This document shows, in pieces, positions 14,224 through 22,540 of a stretch of DNA of 27,685 nt. A program made the position numbers and the translations under genes. Below the pieces are notes generated by a model that was given only the letters and a program-made list of their open reading frames with translations, did no database searches and was not told the origin of the DNA. Source of the stretch: Acidobacteriota bacterium (lineage in GTDB: Bacteria; Acidobacteriota; Terriglobia; Acidiferrales; UBA7541); NCBI GenBank assembly GCA_003224195.1, contig QHYP01000021.1:1-27685 (forward strand). Direction: 5' to 3'. The number at the start of each line of letters is the position of its first letter. The stretch's first letter is position 1.

Positions 14224-15174
14224 ATGACGGAGGAACGGGACCTTTCCGCGGCCAAAGTCGCCGAATCTGCGGCGGGCCCACCCGCTGAACCTCCTGGTGC
14301 CGGCTTCCCGGTTTTTCTCCGCGATTCCATCCCGTTTGTCTTGTTGCGGCTCGTACTGTACCTCGCTCTTTTTCAAACGATCGGCTACGGGCTCTCCGCT
14401 CTGCTGGTAAGGATGGCTCCTTGGACTGCAGCACAGTCGGTTGCAGGGCTGCTGATACAGGAAGTTTTGAGCTTCTCCGCGGCTGCGGGCACGGCGCTCA
14501 TCATGGCGAGGGCGGAGCGCCGCTCATTTGGCGCATACGGTCTTCCCGTGCGGAACGCTTTCGGGAAGTTGTTCTGGCAGGGCGCGCTGCTGGGACTGGC
14601 GGAACTTTGCGCAGTGATGAGCCTGATTGCGGTGTTCGGGGCCTATCGCTTCGGTCCGCTGGCGATTCATGGGGCAGGGCTTTTGCGATGGGGTCTGACG
14701 TGGGCGTTCTTTTTTCTTGCTGTCGGATTTTCGGAGGAGTTTCTGTTCCGCGGGTACGTGCAGTTCACGCTGGCAAAAGGAATTGGCTTTTGGCCTGCGG
14801 CTGTCTTTCTCTCGACACTCTTCGCAGCAGCGCATTTAGGAAAAGGCAATGCCGGAGAGAACTGGGTGGGAGCGCTGGGTATACTCGTGATTGGGCTCTT
14901 TTGGTGTCTAACCCTGCGGCGAACCGGGAGCTTGTGGTTCGCCGTGGGAATGCACGCGAGTTTCGATTTTGGCGAAACGTTCCTCTTTTCCGTGCCAAAC
15001 AGCGGCGTCACCTTTGAAGGTCACTTATCGAAAGCAACGATGCACGGCGCAGCTTGGCTGACCGGCGGAGCGGTCGGACCTGAAGCCAGCATTTTCAATT
15101 TCGTGATCATCGGGCTGCTTTTCTACCTCTTTCACCGTTGGTATCCCGCGAAAGCTGAGCCGACCCGCGAGTAG
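14224..15174 (+). CDS. CPBP-family intramembrane metalloprotease
   Basis: This 316-residue membrane protein of the CPBP (CAAX protease/Abi) family has about seven or eight hydrophobic helices after a proline-rich cytoplasmic start. All three active-site motifs are present: E171-E172-X3-R176 in SEEFLFRGY, F200-X3-H204 in FAAAH, and H244-X3-D248 in GMHASFDFG. These match the metal and catalytic residues of Rce1-like proteases. Bacterial members cleave or shield membrane peptides, with roles in bacteriocin self-protection or protein maturation. No bacteriocin gene is adjacent, so its substrate is unknown. The ATG at 14224 has a weak ribosome-binding site, and the gene may be expressed from the upstream DUF1223 promoter. 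Confidence 0.92.
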   Translation: MTEERDLSAAKVAESAAGPPAEPPGAGFPVFLRDSIPFVLLRLVLYLALFQTIGYGLSALLVRMAPWTAAQSVAGLLIQEVLSFSAAAGTALIMARAERRSFGAYGLPVRNAFGKLFWQGALLGLAELCAVMSLIAVFGAYRFGPLAIHGAGLLRWGLTWAFFFLAVGFSEEFLFRGYVQFTLAKGIGFWPAAVFLSTLFAAAHLGKGNAGENWVGALGILVIGLFWCLTLRRTGSLWFAVGMHASFDFGETFLFSVPNSGVTFEGHLSKATMHGAAWLTGGAVGPEASIFNFVIIGLLFYLFHRWYPAKAEPTRE

Positions 15175-15190
15175 ATGCGGCGAACGTTGT

Positions 15191-16360
15191 TCACCGAACC
15201 AGGTCGGAGGCAAAGACAAGGCGGACGCCCTGCGCCTCGAGCGCCGGCAAAACCTCGGTCAGCGCCTGGAGAGTAGAAGGATGAGGATGACCAATGGCGA
15301 TGGCCTCGCCTTTTGTGCGCGCGCCGCGCGCGGCGAGCTCAAGCTGCTTCCGTATGGCCGACACCTCGACAACATCGTCGAGAAATGGAACATTGCGAAA
15401 CGTGCAGCGCACGCCGTCGCGCCGGGCGGTGTCGTAGGCGACGGTGGCGGCCGTGGTCCGGCTATCGATGTAGAAGAGATGTCGCTCGCGAAGGACCGGC
15501 ATCAGCTCGTCCATCAGCGCAGCGTCCGCAGTGGCTTGTGAGCCTTGGTGGTTGTTTACCCCGGCAACGTAGGGGACGGACGCGAGCATTCTCTCAACCA
15601 TCTCCGCCACTTCCGGCTGCGACAACCCCGGGCGCAGTTCGGTTGGCTCCGGCTTTTCGTTTGCCACCGATTGCATGGGTAGGTGTAGCAGCACCTCGTA
15701 GCCACGGCAGTGGGCTTCTTCGGCGATTTCCGCGGAATGCGGATGGTCAGGGAGAACCGAAATCGTCAACGGGTACGGCAGCGCGAAGATCGCATCGGCA
15801 GCGGCGCGGTCGCTCCCCAAGTCATCCAGAATGATGGCTAAGCGCGCGCGGTCCGAAGAGGTGTCCGAAGCCGTTGCGAGGCCGGGAATCGGAGCAAGGA
15901 CGTGGATGACATGCGTTGGGGCGCCGGCACGACGGTAGGCAAATCGCAGCAAGCCGCTGCTGCGCGTGGTCGCGTCCTGCGTCAAGCCGTGGCGCGTGGC
16001 CACTTTTGCAAGAGCCTGGAGCAGCCGCGTGAGCTCGGCACGCCGCGAAGCGTCTGAGGATTCCGCGGGCAATGTCACGTAGAGATGATCGGTTTCCTCT
16101 GGCCGTTGTTCGGAGGCGCGGCCCTCACTGCGGATGTCCGAACCCGGCGGCGCTGCATTGGCCGCAGCGCTCCCAAGTTCACGGGTGATGGCGTGGATCT
16201 CTGCGGCGGCGAGACGGCTTTGTTCCTTCTTGCAGCCGGCCGTGAGCACGAGGACGGCGGCGAGAAGAGCCAGAAAGAAGGCTTGGCAGACGACATTGCG
16301 CGCCCCGCAAGACGCGGCTCGAATCCGGTTCGGTTTGGAAGAAGCAATGCCCCCAGGCAC
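15191..16360 (-). CDS. Divergent polysaccharide deacetylase (YibQ-like)
   Basis: This 389-residue protein has an N-terminal hydrophobic helix (about 24-41) ending in TAGC (C43), a possible lipoprotein site. A low-complexity periplasmic linker follows, then a divergent polysaccharide deacetylase domain (about 172-387). Family landmarks are IILDDLGSD (D179, D180), HLPM (226-229), NNHQGS (269-274), FYIDSRT (D299) and AIGHPHPSTL (H358, H360). It likely acts on periplasmic or envelope glycans, though activity of YibQ proteins is not well established. The start is GTG at 16360, 11 nt after the stop of the upstream S41 gene, with no good ribosome-binding site, so translational coupling is likely. 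ctpA-yibQ neighbours are known from other diderm bacteria. Confidence 0.88.
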   Translation of the reverse strand: MPGGIASSKPNRIRAASCGARNVVCQAFFLALLAAVLVLTAGCKKEQSRLAAAEIHAITRELGSAAANAAPPGSDIRSEGRASEQRPEETDHLYVTLPAESSDASRRAELTRLLQALAKVATRHGLTQDATTRSSGLLRFAYRRAGAPTHVIHVLAPIPGLATASDTSSDRARLAIILDDLGSDRAAADAIFALPYPLTISVLPDHPHSAEIAEEAHCRGYEVLLHLPMQSVANEKPEPTELRPGLSQPEVAEMVERMLASVPYVAGVNNHQGSQATADAALMDELMPVLRERHLFYIDSRTTAATVAYDTARRDGVRCTFRNVPFLDDVVEVSAIRKQLELAARGARTKGEAIAIGHPHPSTLQALTEVLPALEAQGVRLVFASDLVR

Positions 16361-16371
16361 GGCAGGTTGGG

Positions 16372-17610
16372 TTAGGCGGCCTTTTTTGCAGGCGCCTTCA
16401 GCAGTTCAATGGCTTTCCGCAGAACGGGATCGTCAGGAGAGAGCGGCCGCGGTTCGGGCGGCACTTCTCTGCTGTTGGAAACGCCGGTGGTGTCGTCATC
16501 GCCGACGTCGCTGTCCTCCCCAGCCGATTGGGCGGTGACGATTTCCGTCGGAGTAACACCTTCGTCGAGAATCGATTTGCCGTCCGCCTTGTAGTAGTTG
16601 GCGACCGTCAGAATGATCGCCGCTCCGTCCTCAAGAGGGATCAGTTTTTGTTCCGAGGCAAGGCCAAACGTGCGCTCTCCCACAATGTCTCCGCGGCGGT
16701 TATCCGCAATCGCAGAGGCAAGAACCTCCGCAGCGCCAGAAGTGCTCGCATTGATCAGCACGGAGACAGGATTCCGCCAAATCACTTTGGCGGAGTCGGC
16801 GGCGAAGGATTGCCGCGAGACCGTCTGCCCCGCAAGCGTGCTAACCGTGCCGCTGGTCAGGAAGAGGCGCGCCATCGCGATCGCTTCAGAAATCTCCCCG
16901 CGGCCGCAATCGCGCACATCCAGGACGACCTTGCGGATGCCCTGTTTTTCGGCTTGCAGTATGCGATCGTGCACTTCGTCCGCTCGTCCGCGATCGAGCG
17001 AAGGCAGGCGGAGAGCAAGGATATCCGGATCGATTTTCTCGCTGAGGATCTTCTGTGGCGCGAGCTTCTCTCGAACGAGGTCAACGGGTTGCGGATCGAC
17101 GCCGACATGACGAATGATGGCAACCCTCACCGTTGTTCCAGGCTGGCCACTGAGCAGATTCGTCGCCTGACCGACCGACATGTCGCGCGTGGTGAAGCCG
17201 GCAACCGAGTCCAGGATATCTCCGCCATGCAAGCCCGCCTTCTGCGCCGGGCTATTCGGCACCACGGAAACCACGACGATGTAGCCAAATCGCTTGCTCA
17301 ACGTCATACCGGTCTCGGCGGTCCCGGAATTCGAGATCTTCTGTTTGTATTCCGTGTATTCACGCGGCGTCAGGTAGCTGGATTGAGGGTCAAGCGCTTC
17401 CAATAGACCATGGAGCGAGCCGGCTGTCACCATGCGCATATTGGGCTCGTCCACGTAGTCCTGCTGAATCTTTTGCAGGACCTCGCCATACACTGTCAGC
17501 GACCGATAGGTCTTTTCGTCTCCGGTCTTGCCAAGGACATGACCCAATCCGGCGTAGCCGAAAATGATTACTGAAAGGCTGAGAATTCCGATTTTGGCGA
17601 AGCGATTCAT
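16372..17610 (-). CDS. S41/CtpA-family peptidase homologue lacking the catalytic lysine
   Basis: This 412-residue protein has an N-terminal signal anchor (about 6-26), a CtpA-like helical region (SLHGLLEALDPQSSYLTPREY), a PDZ domain (about 98-170, VVSVVPNSPAQKAGLHGGDIL) and an S41 core (about 195-365). C-terminal processing proteases trim periplasmic proteins with a Ser/Lys dyad. Here the serine loop reads NASTSGAAEVLASAI, with S291 one residue off the usual position (G292). The normal FGKG lysine segment reads TFGLAS, putting leucine (L317) where lysine should be. It may be a pseudoenzyme or use another mechanism. An acidic, Pro-rich tail follows. The ATG at 17610 follows GGGGA by about 5 nt. 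It is cotranscribed with the YibQ-like gene. Confidence 0.88.
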   Translation of the reverse strand: MNRFAKIGILSLSVIIFGYAGLGHVLGKTGDEKTYRSLTVYGEVLQKIQQDYVDEPNMRMVTAGSLHGLLEALDPQSSYLTPREYTEYKQKISNSGTAETGMTLSKRFGYIVVVSVVPNSPAQKAGLHGGDILDSVAGFTTRDMSVGQATNLLSGQPGTTVRVAIIRHVGVDPQPVDLVREKLAPQKILSEKIDPDILALRLPSLDRGRADEVHDRILQAEKQGIRKVVLDVRDCGRGEISEAIAMARLFLTSGTVSTLAGQTVSRQSFAADSAKVIWRNPVSVLINASTSGAAEVLASAIADNRRGDIVGERTFGLASEQKLIPLEDGAAIILTVANYYKADGKSILDEGVTPTEIVTAQSAGEDSDVGDDDTTGVSNSREVPPEPRPLSPDDPVLRKAIELLKAPAKKAA

Positions 17611-17812
17611 AATTTCCCCATGCGCCGTGCGCCTGGCAATTATAGCACCTCAAGGTTATGGGCCCCGCCGGAGCTTTCGAGGAAAGCTTCGAGAAGAGCA
17701 AGGACAGGCCTGCAAGTTCTTTGCTCCTGCCGAGGCGTCCGAGTCAGGAAGTCGCGCAGGGTGAGTTTGCGAGCGGCGAGTGATGGGAGTCAGACACGTC
17801 TACGCAGCGAAT

Positions 17813-17830
17813 TGTTGCATGTTTGCAACA
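17813..17830. promoter_or_regulatory. Inverted repeat TGTTGCA-N4-TGCAACA (possible operator)
   Basis: A perfect 7-bp dyad with a 4-nt spacer lies in the 323-bp gap between the divergent S41 and lpxC genes. Size and spacing suit a dimeric repressor, but it could also form a hairpin. The rest of the gap shows only the -10-like element near lpxC. Confidence 0.35.
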
Positions 17831-17911
17831 CCCGTTCGAAAGGGAGCTGTACGGCCAGGCGTAACTATATGAAAAGTAAGCAGAAACAGGCAACGGCTTC
17901 GGCCGCAGGAA

Positions 17912-17920
17912 TGCTAGAAT
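17912..17920 (+). promoter_or_regulatory. lpxC: Extended -10 promoter of lpxC
   Basis: TGCTAGAAT (17912-17920) is an extended -10 with five of six consensus bases in TAGAAT. No good -35 is found 16-18 bp upstream, as is common for extended -10 promoters. Transcription would start near 17926-17928, only about 6-8 nt before the ATG at 17934. The lpxC message would then be almost leaderless, which fits the lack of a ribosome-binding site. Confidence 0.45.
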
Positions 17921-17933
17921 AAAGTTGCATTTC

Positions 17934-18902
17934 ATGACCTTTCAGACCACAATTGCGCACCCCATGGAGACGTCCGGAGTCGGCCTGCATACTGGGGTGC
18001 AGAGCCACGTTCGGCTCATCCCGGCTCCCCCGAACACAGGCATCGTTTTCCGGCGCACGGACCTCGACAATTTTCCGATCGAGGCGCAGGGTCACAATGT
18101 AGCGCGAGTAAGTTATGCGACTAGCTTGATGAAACAGGGAGTATTGCTCTCCACCACGGAGCACCTGCTTGCTGCGGTCTATTCTCTGGGGATCGACAAC
18201 GTCTTCATCGACATTGATGCCATAGAGGTGCCGATTCTCGACGGCTCGGCAGAGCCATTCGTGGAGATGCTCGAGCAAGCCGGAATCCGCAAACTGCGCA
18301 GGAAGCGGCGGCATCTGAAAGTTGTGAAGCCGCTTGAGTTTACGGAAGTCGACGCCGCCAACCCCGCCCAGTCCCGCCGAATCGGAATTTACCCGGCCGA
18401 AGAATTTCGGATCCGTTGCTACGTGGACTACGCACATCCGCTTGTCGGCCAGCAGGAAATCGAAATGGTGGTACGGCCGGAGACTTTTCGGCACCTCCTC
18501 TCGCGCGCCAGGACGTTCTGTTTCGAGAGGGACGTCGAGCCGCTGCGCGCCATGGGTCTTATTCGCGGAGGCTCGCTTGAGAACGCCATCGTTCTGACGG
18601 ACGATGGGGTGATGAACGGGCCGCTGCGCTTTGCCGACGAGTTCGGGAGGCATAAAGCGCTTGACCTGATTGGCGATTTGGCTCTTGCCGGTCTGCCGCT
18701 TCTGGCGCGCGTGGAAGCATATAAAGCCGGGCACGCGCTGCACACGCAGCTCGTGAGCCGACTCTTGGCGGACCCTACCCTCTGGACGATTACGAGCGAG
18801 GAACCCGCCGAAGCCCCTGTCCCGATCCACGCCGCTGCGCCGAGTCTTTCGCCCGTCCCCGCCGCCGACAGAGCTACCGGCTTCGTTGAGACCTCATCTT
18901 AG
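17934..18902 (+). CDS. lpxC: UDP-3-O-acyl-N-acetylglucosamine deacetylase
   Basis: LpxC is the zinc enzyme that commits UDP-GlcNAc derivatives to lipid A synthesis, acting in the cytoplasm. The 322-residue product has the family start TSGVGLHTG, zinc ligands H77 (STTEHLLAA), H240 and D244 (FGRHKALDLIGDL), and the catalytic histidine H267 (KAGHALHTQ). DGSAEPF and IRGGSLENAIVL are further conserved segments. A Pro/Ala-rich tail of about 35 residues extends past the usual end. I chose ATG 17934, giving a normal N-terminus; a TTG at 17925 is also open. Neither has a ribosome-binding site, consistent with a near-leaderless message. glmU follows 80 bp downstream. Confidence 0.95.
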   Translation: MTFQTTIAHPMETSGVGLHTGVQSHVRLIPAPPNTGIVFRRTDLDNFPIEAQGHNVARVSYATSLMKQGVLLSTTEHLLAAVYSLGIDNVFIDIDAIEVPILDGSAEPFVEMLEQAGIRKLRRKRRHLKVVKPLEFTEVDAANPAQSRRIGIYPAEEFRIRCYVDYAHPLVGQQEIEMVVRPETFRHLLSRARTFCFERDVEPLRAMGLIRGGSLENAIVLTDDGVMNGPLRFADEFGRHKALDLIGDLALAGLPLLARVEAYKAGHALHTQLVSRLLADPTLWTITSEEPAEAPVPIHAAAPSLSPVPAADRATGFVETSS

Positions 18903-18982
18903 TATTCATTCGGTTAGACCTCCAGCACCGTCCCCGTACAGCCGATTGTCAAACCCGGAGTGACAGGCGACAATAAGCCGCC

Positions 18983-20443
18983 ATGCCAAACTCAGATCTC
19001 GCCATCGTCGTTCTGGCCGCGGGGAAGGGCACCCGGCTGAAGTCCGGCCTGGCCAAGGCGCTGCACCGGGCTGGCGGGCGGACATTGGTGGAGCACGTTG
19101 TGCGGGCGTGCCGTGCCCTTGCCGCCAAGAAGACTTGTGTGGTCGTAGGCTACCAGGCGGACGACGTTGCCTCGGCGGTGAGCACGCTCGATGTCGAGAC
19201 GGTCCTGCAGGACCCACAGCGCGGCACGGGCCATGCGATGCTCGTTGCGCGGCGGGCCATCGGCAAGGTCAAGCTGGCGCTCGTTCTGCCCGGTGATGCC
19301 CCGCTCATCCATACAGAGACGCTGAAGGCCCTTGTCCAGGCTCATCGCGCAGGCAATGCCGCCGCGACGCTCTTGACCGCCGTTCTGGACAATCCTATCG
19401 GTTACGGCCGGGTCCTGCGCAAGTCGGCGACCACAGTGGCGGCGATTGTCGAGGAGACGCAGCTTACGGACGAGCAACGCACCATCAATGAGATCAATTC
19501 GAGCATCTATTGCTTCACCCTGGAAAAGCTCTGGCCCGCTCTGGGGCGAGTGACGCCCGACAACAAGCATCGCGAGCTGTATCTCACGGATGTGGTCGCT
19601 CACATGGTTGCGAATGGCGACACAGTGCTCGCTCAAATCGCCACCGACGCACAGGAAATCCTGGGCTGCAACACACGGGCCGACCTAGCCGAGGTGGACC
19701 GCATCTTCCGCGAACGCAAGCGAGCAGCGCTGATGAACGCGGGTGTAACGATTCAATTGCCGGAAACGGTGCTGATTGATCCCGACGTCGCCGTGGGTGA
19801 AGACACAGTCATCGAACCCTGCGTGCAGTTGCTCGGGAAGACGAAGATCGGCGCGCGCTGCACGATCCGCACCGGCAGCGTGCTGAGCGACGCGACACTC
19901 GGCGACAACGTAACCATCGAGCCGCATTGCGTCGTGGCATCAAGCCGCCTGGACAACGACGTAATCATCGGTCCGTTTGCCCGGCTGCGCCCGGAAAATC
20001 ATCTGAAGCCCGGGGTGCGGATCGGAAACTTCGTCGAGCTGAAGAAGAGCGTCGTGGGCGAGGGCACAAAGGCCATGCACCTGACCTATCTGGGCGACGC
20101 GCGGATCGGCGCCAAGGCCAACATCGGCGCCGGCACAATCACCTGCAACTACGACGGTTTTCACAAGTACCCGACGACAATCGGCAATCGAGTTTTTATC
20201 GGCAGTGACACGGCGCTGGTTGCCCCCGTGCGCGTGGGAGATGGCGCCTATGTTGGCGCCGGTTCGACCGTCACGGAAAACGTGCCGCCCGACGCTCTGG
20301 CCGTGGCGCGAGGCCGACAAGTGAATAAGCCCGGCTGGGCGGCCAAGAACCGCCGCGAGTTGAGCGCTGCGGAAAACCCGCAGAGCCATGCCCACAAACG
20401 AAAGACAAAGCCTCGGCGCTCCCGCAAATCACGCCGCCGGTGA
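18983..20443 (+). CDS. glmU: Bifunctional GlmU: glucosamine-1-P acetyltransferase / GlcNAc-1-P uridylyltransferase
   Basis: GlmU makes UDP-GlcNAc, the precursor of peptidoglycan and lipid A. The 486-residue protein has both domains. The N-terminal Rossmann-like uridylyltransferase has LAAGKGTRLKS (11-21, with K25 conserved though the usual LPK reads LAK), QRGTGHA and PGDAPLI. The C-terminal left-handed beta-helix acetyltransferase has hexapeptide repeats, the catalytic histidine H366 (AMHLTYLGDARIG) and NIGAGTITCNYDG. The chain is about 30 residues longer than the E. coli enzyme (456), ending in a highly basic tail (HKRKTKPRRSRKSRRR) after residue 465. Its position after lpxC links supply of UDP-GlcNAc with lipid A commitment. 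Confidence 0.96.
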   Translation: MPNSDLAIVVLAAGKGTRLKSGLAKALHRAGGRTLVEHVVRACRALAAKKTCVVVGYQADDVASAVSTLDVETVLQDPQRGTGHAMLVARRAIGKVKLALVLPGDAPLIHTETLKALVQAHRAGNAAATLLTAVLDNPIGYGRVLRKSATTVAAIVEETQLTDEQRTINEINSSIYCFTLEKLWPALGRVTPDNKHRELYLTDVVAHMVANGDTVLAQIATDAQEILGCNTRADLAEVDRIFRERKRAALMNAGVTIQLPETVLIDPDVAVGEDTVIEPCVQLLGKTKIGARCTIRTGSVLSDATLGDNVTIEPHCVVASSRLDNDVIIGPFARLRPENHLKPGVRIGNFVELKKSVVGEGTKAMHLTYLGDARIGAKANIGAGTITCNYDGFHKYPTTIGNRVFIGSDTALVAPVRVGDGAYVGAGSTVTENVPPDALAVARGRQVNKPGWAAKNRRELSAAENPQSHAHKRKTKPRRSRKSRRR

Positions 20444-20585
20444 TTCCGCAGACGGGCGGACACGCAGCGGCGAAAAGGATTGTCCAGGAAAGAGAATCTT
20501 CAGCGCTTTTGCCGGGGCTTGCGCTTGAAATTCGCCCCCGCACCGCGATGCTGGGCACACTCGATCCAAGCGACTGAAGCGGGCT

Positions 20586-22202
20586 TCAACGTCCAGACGC
20601 GGGGTAGCCCGCGTTGATGAAGTCATCGACGTCCTTGTGCAGCTTATGCCGCTCCTTTTCGTCGATGTACATCATGTGTCCCGCCTCGTAGTAGGCAAAG
20701 CTGACGTTCTTGCGAATTGGCGGCTCGAGGTTCATGTGCGCGACCGTGTGTTCAATGCCGTCGAAGGGCGTGGCGACATCATAGTAGCCGCAGAGGACCA
20801 GCACTTTCAGATGCGTCTGTTGCGTCATGGCGGCGCGCAAGACCTCGGCGACTTCCGTATTGCCCGTCTGGTCCCAGGGGCGCACATTCGCGCTCACCGT
20901 GTAGTACATGTCGCTGTCCCACTTCAACTCGCGGCGAACGTAGTCCTGAAACACGGCCACGAAGGCACCTTCATACGAAGCCTCGCTCGGGTCGTACTCG
21001 GGCCGCTCCCCGGCCGCGTCGGCGTCCATACCCTCGAAGCGTGAATCCAAGCGGCCAATCGTGCGGCGCTTGTCGCGCTCGAGTTCCTTGAACCAGCGAA
21101 AGGCGCTGATGCGCAGATTGGTTTCCTGGAGGTACTTTGGGGAAAGCCCCGTCAATCGCGCCAAATCCTGGGTCATTTTCTGATATTCGGCCGGCGATAA
21201 ACGGTCGCCTTTCTCGAGCGCTGCCGCATACTGGCCGTGGGCAAACTCGCGCGCCTGCTGCGCAATCTGCTCGATGCTCTGACTTTGCAGCTCGGCCCCC
21301 AGCAGATGGTGGTACCACGCGGTCGTGGTGTAGGTCGGCAGAAAGAAGATAAACCGGTTGTCCGCGCCCCAGTTCGAGAAGGCGACCGAAGAGAGCAGCA
21401 CGATGCCGTTCAAATAAATTTGGTGTCGCTCCTGCAAGACGCCCGCAAGTTCCGCCGAGCGCGTTGTGCCGTAGCTTTCTCCAATCAAAAACTTCGGCGA
21501 GGCCCAGCGCTCGCTGCGGGTAATGTACTGGTAGATGAAATCGGCGAACCAATTGGCATCGGCGATGACGCCGTGAAACTGCCCCGGCTGCTCGCCGGGC
21601 GCTGGCCGGCTGTAACCCGTCGAGATGGCGTCCACGAAGACGAGGTCCGTGGCATCGAGAAACGAGTCTTCGTTATCGACGATAGTGTAGGGCGCCGGCA
21701 TTCCATGACCGTCCGGCGTCAGCACCACGCGCCGCGGCCCCATGCCCATGTGCGTGAATAGCGAGGCCGAGCCCGGCCCGCCGTTGTACACGAATGAGAT
21801 CGGACGCTTCGCAATCTCGGAGACGCCGTCTTTCATATACGCCACGTAGAACATAGTTGCCTTTGGAGTGCCGTCATCCGCTTTGATGACGTACGTTGCC
21901 GCCATCGCCGTGTAATTGATGCTCTGGCCACCGACGCGCGCGCTGTGATGCGTCACCGAAGTCTTCTCTTCCGGAACCGGCGCGTGAGCCTGCTTCCCCT
22001 GCGCGGCTTCGGCTTGTGGAGGCTGTTGCTCGGCGGCCGTCCGGCTGCGTTGGCGCTGCGGCGGCTGCTGCGCCGTGGGAATCGTCATTTGCTGCGTGGG
22101 CGTCCCACCGGGAGCCGGACGTTGCGGATCACCCTGCGCCGCCGCAACGCACGCGGACAGCAGCGCGGCCACTCCTCCGACGAGAAACCGGTATCTCCTC
22201 AT
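20586..22202 (-). CDS. Secreted S10-family serine carboxypeptidase
   Basis: This 538-residue protein has a signal peptide (about 1-23, RFLVGGVAALLSACVAAAQ), a Pro/Gln-rich linker (about 25-80) and a peptidase S10 alpha/beta-hydrolase domain. The catalytic triad is visible: S243 in GESYGTTR, D475 in CGYYDVATPF and H509 in EAGHMMY. The oxyanion segment FVYNGGPGSAS is typical of serine carboxypeptidases. It likely removes C-terminal residues from peptides in the periplasm or outside the cell. The ATG at 22202 is preceded by AAGGAG at 9 nt; upstream in-frame starts read through the intergenic region. It is monocistronic and convergent with glmU; the 142-bp gap between them shows nothing notable. 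Confidence 0.93.
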   Translation of the reverse strand: MRRYRFLVGGVAALLSACVAAAQGDPQRPAPGGTPTQQMTIPTAQQPPQRQRSRTAAEQQPPQAEAAQGKQAHAPVPEEKTSVTHHSARVGGQSINYTAMAATYVIKADDGTPKATMFYVAYMKDGVSEIAKRPISFVYNGGPGSASLFTHMGMGPRRVVLTPDGHGMPAPYTIVDNEDSFLDATDLVFVDAISTGYSRPAPGEQPGQFHGVIADANWFADFIYQYITRSERWASPKFLIGESYGTTRSAELAGVLQERHQIYLNGIVLLSSVAFSNWGADNRFIFFLPTYTTTAWYHHLLGAELQSQSIEQIAQQAREFAHGQYAAALEKGDRLSPAEYQKMTQDLARLTGLSPKYLQETNLRISAFRWFKELERDKRRTIGRLDSRFEGMDADAAGERPEYDPSEASYEGAFVAVFQDYVRRELKWDSDMYYTVSANVRPWDQTGNTEVAEVLRAAMTQQTHLKVLVLCGYYDVATPFDGIEHTVAHMNLEPPIRKNVSFAYYEAGHMMYIDEKERHKLHKDVDDFINAGYPASGR

Positions 22203-22331
22203 TTCGCACTTCTCCTTCCGATGGAAAGCGAGTCGCGGGCAACCAGCCGTGTTTGAACAACCCTGCGGCCATTTCCGCGGAGCACCTTTTGGACGAACAA
22301 TGGCCCTTCCGCGTTTCACTCGATGCTGTCC

Positions 22332-22401
22332 GCACCGCGGATCTCCCGCGCGCAATACTCTCATTGAACCAATGCCGCGCGGGTGTTATCTTCCGCGGTG
22401 C
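22332..22401. promoter_or_regulatory. Purine operon promoter nested in a long imperfect inverted repeat
   Basis: A -35-like TTGAAC (22364-22369) and a -10-like TATCTT (22387-22392), 17 bp apart, point to purQ. They sit inside an inverted repeat with outer 10-bp arms GCACCGCGGA (22332-22341) and TCCGCGGTGC (22392-22401). Inner 8-bp arms are CCCGCGCG (22345-22352) and CGCGCGGG (22376-22383). The -35 lies in the central loop and the -10 in the bulge between arms. This could be an operator pair or a cruciform-prone promoter. The dyad is seen; the function is inferred. Confidence 0.45.
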
Positions 22402-22443
22402 AGGCGCCCCGCCGCCCGATCAATCAGCGGCCAAGAAATAATT

Positions 22444-22467
22444 GTAGGAGCGCGATGGCTCGCGCCT
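22444..22467. repeat. Degenerate REP-like unit beginning GTAG
   Basis: GTAGGAGCGCGA (22444-22455) followed by TGGC and TCGCGCCT forms a hairpin with one bulge. The leading GTAG and GC-rich palindrome resemble bacterial REP units and the GTAGGGGCGC palindromes further down the purine operon. It lies in the purQ leader. Confidence 0.4.
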
Positions 22468-22540
22468 CGAAGGGAGCTGCAACGCAGCGAGCGTGTGTTA
22501 AACTGGGACTTCCGCAAATGCTGCTGGGAGCCGCAAGCGC

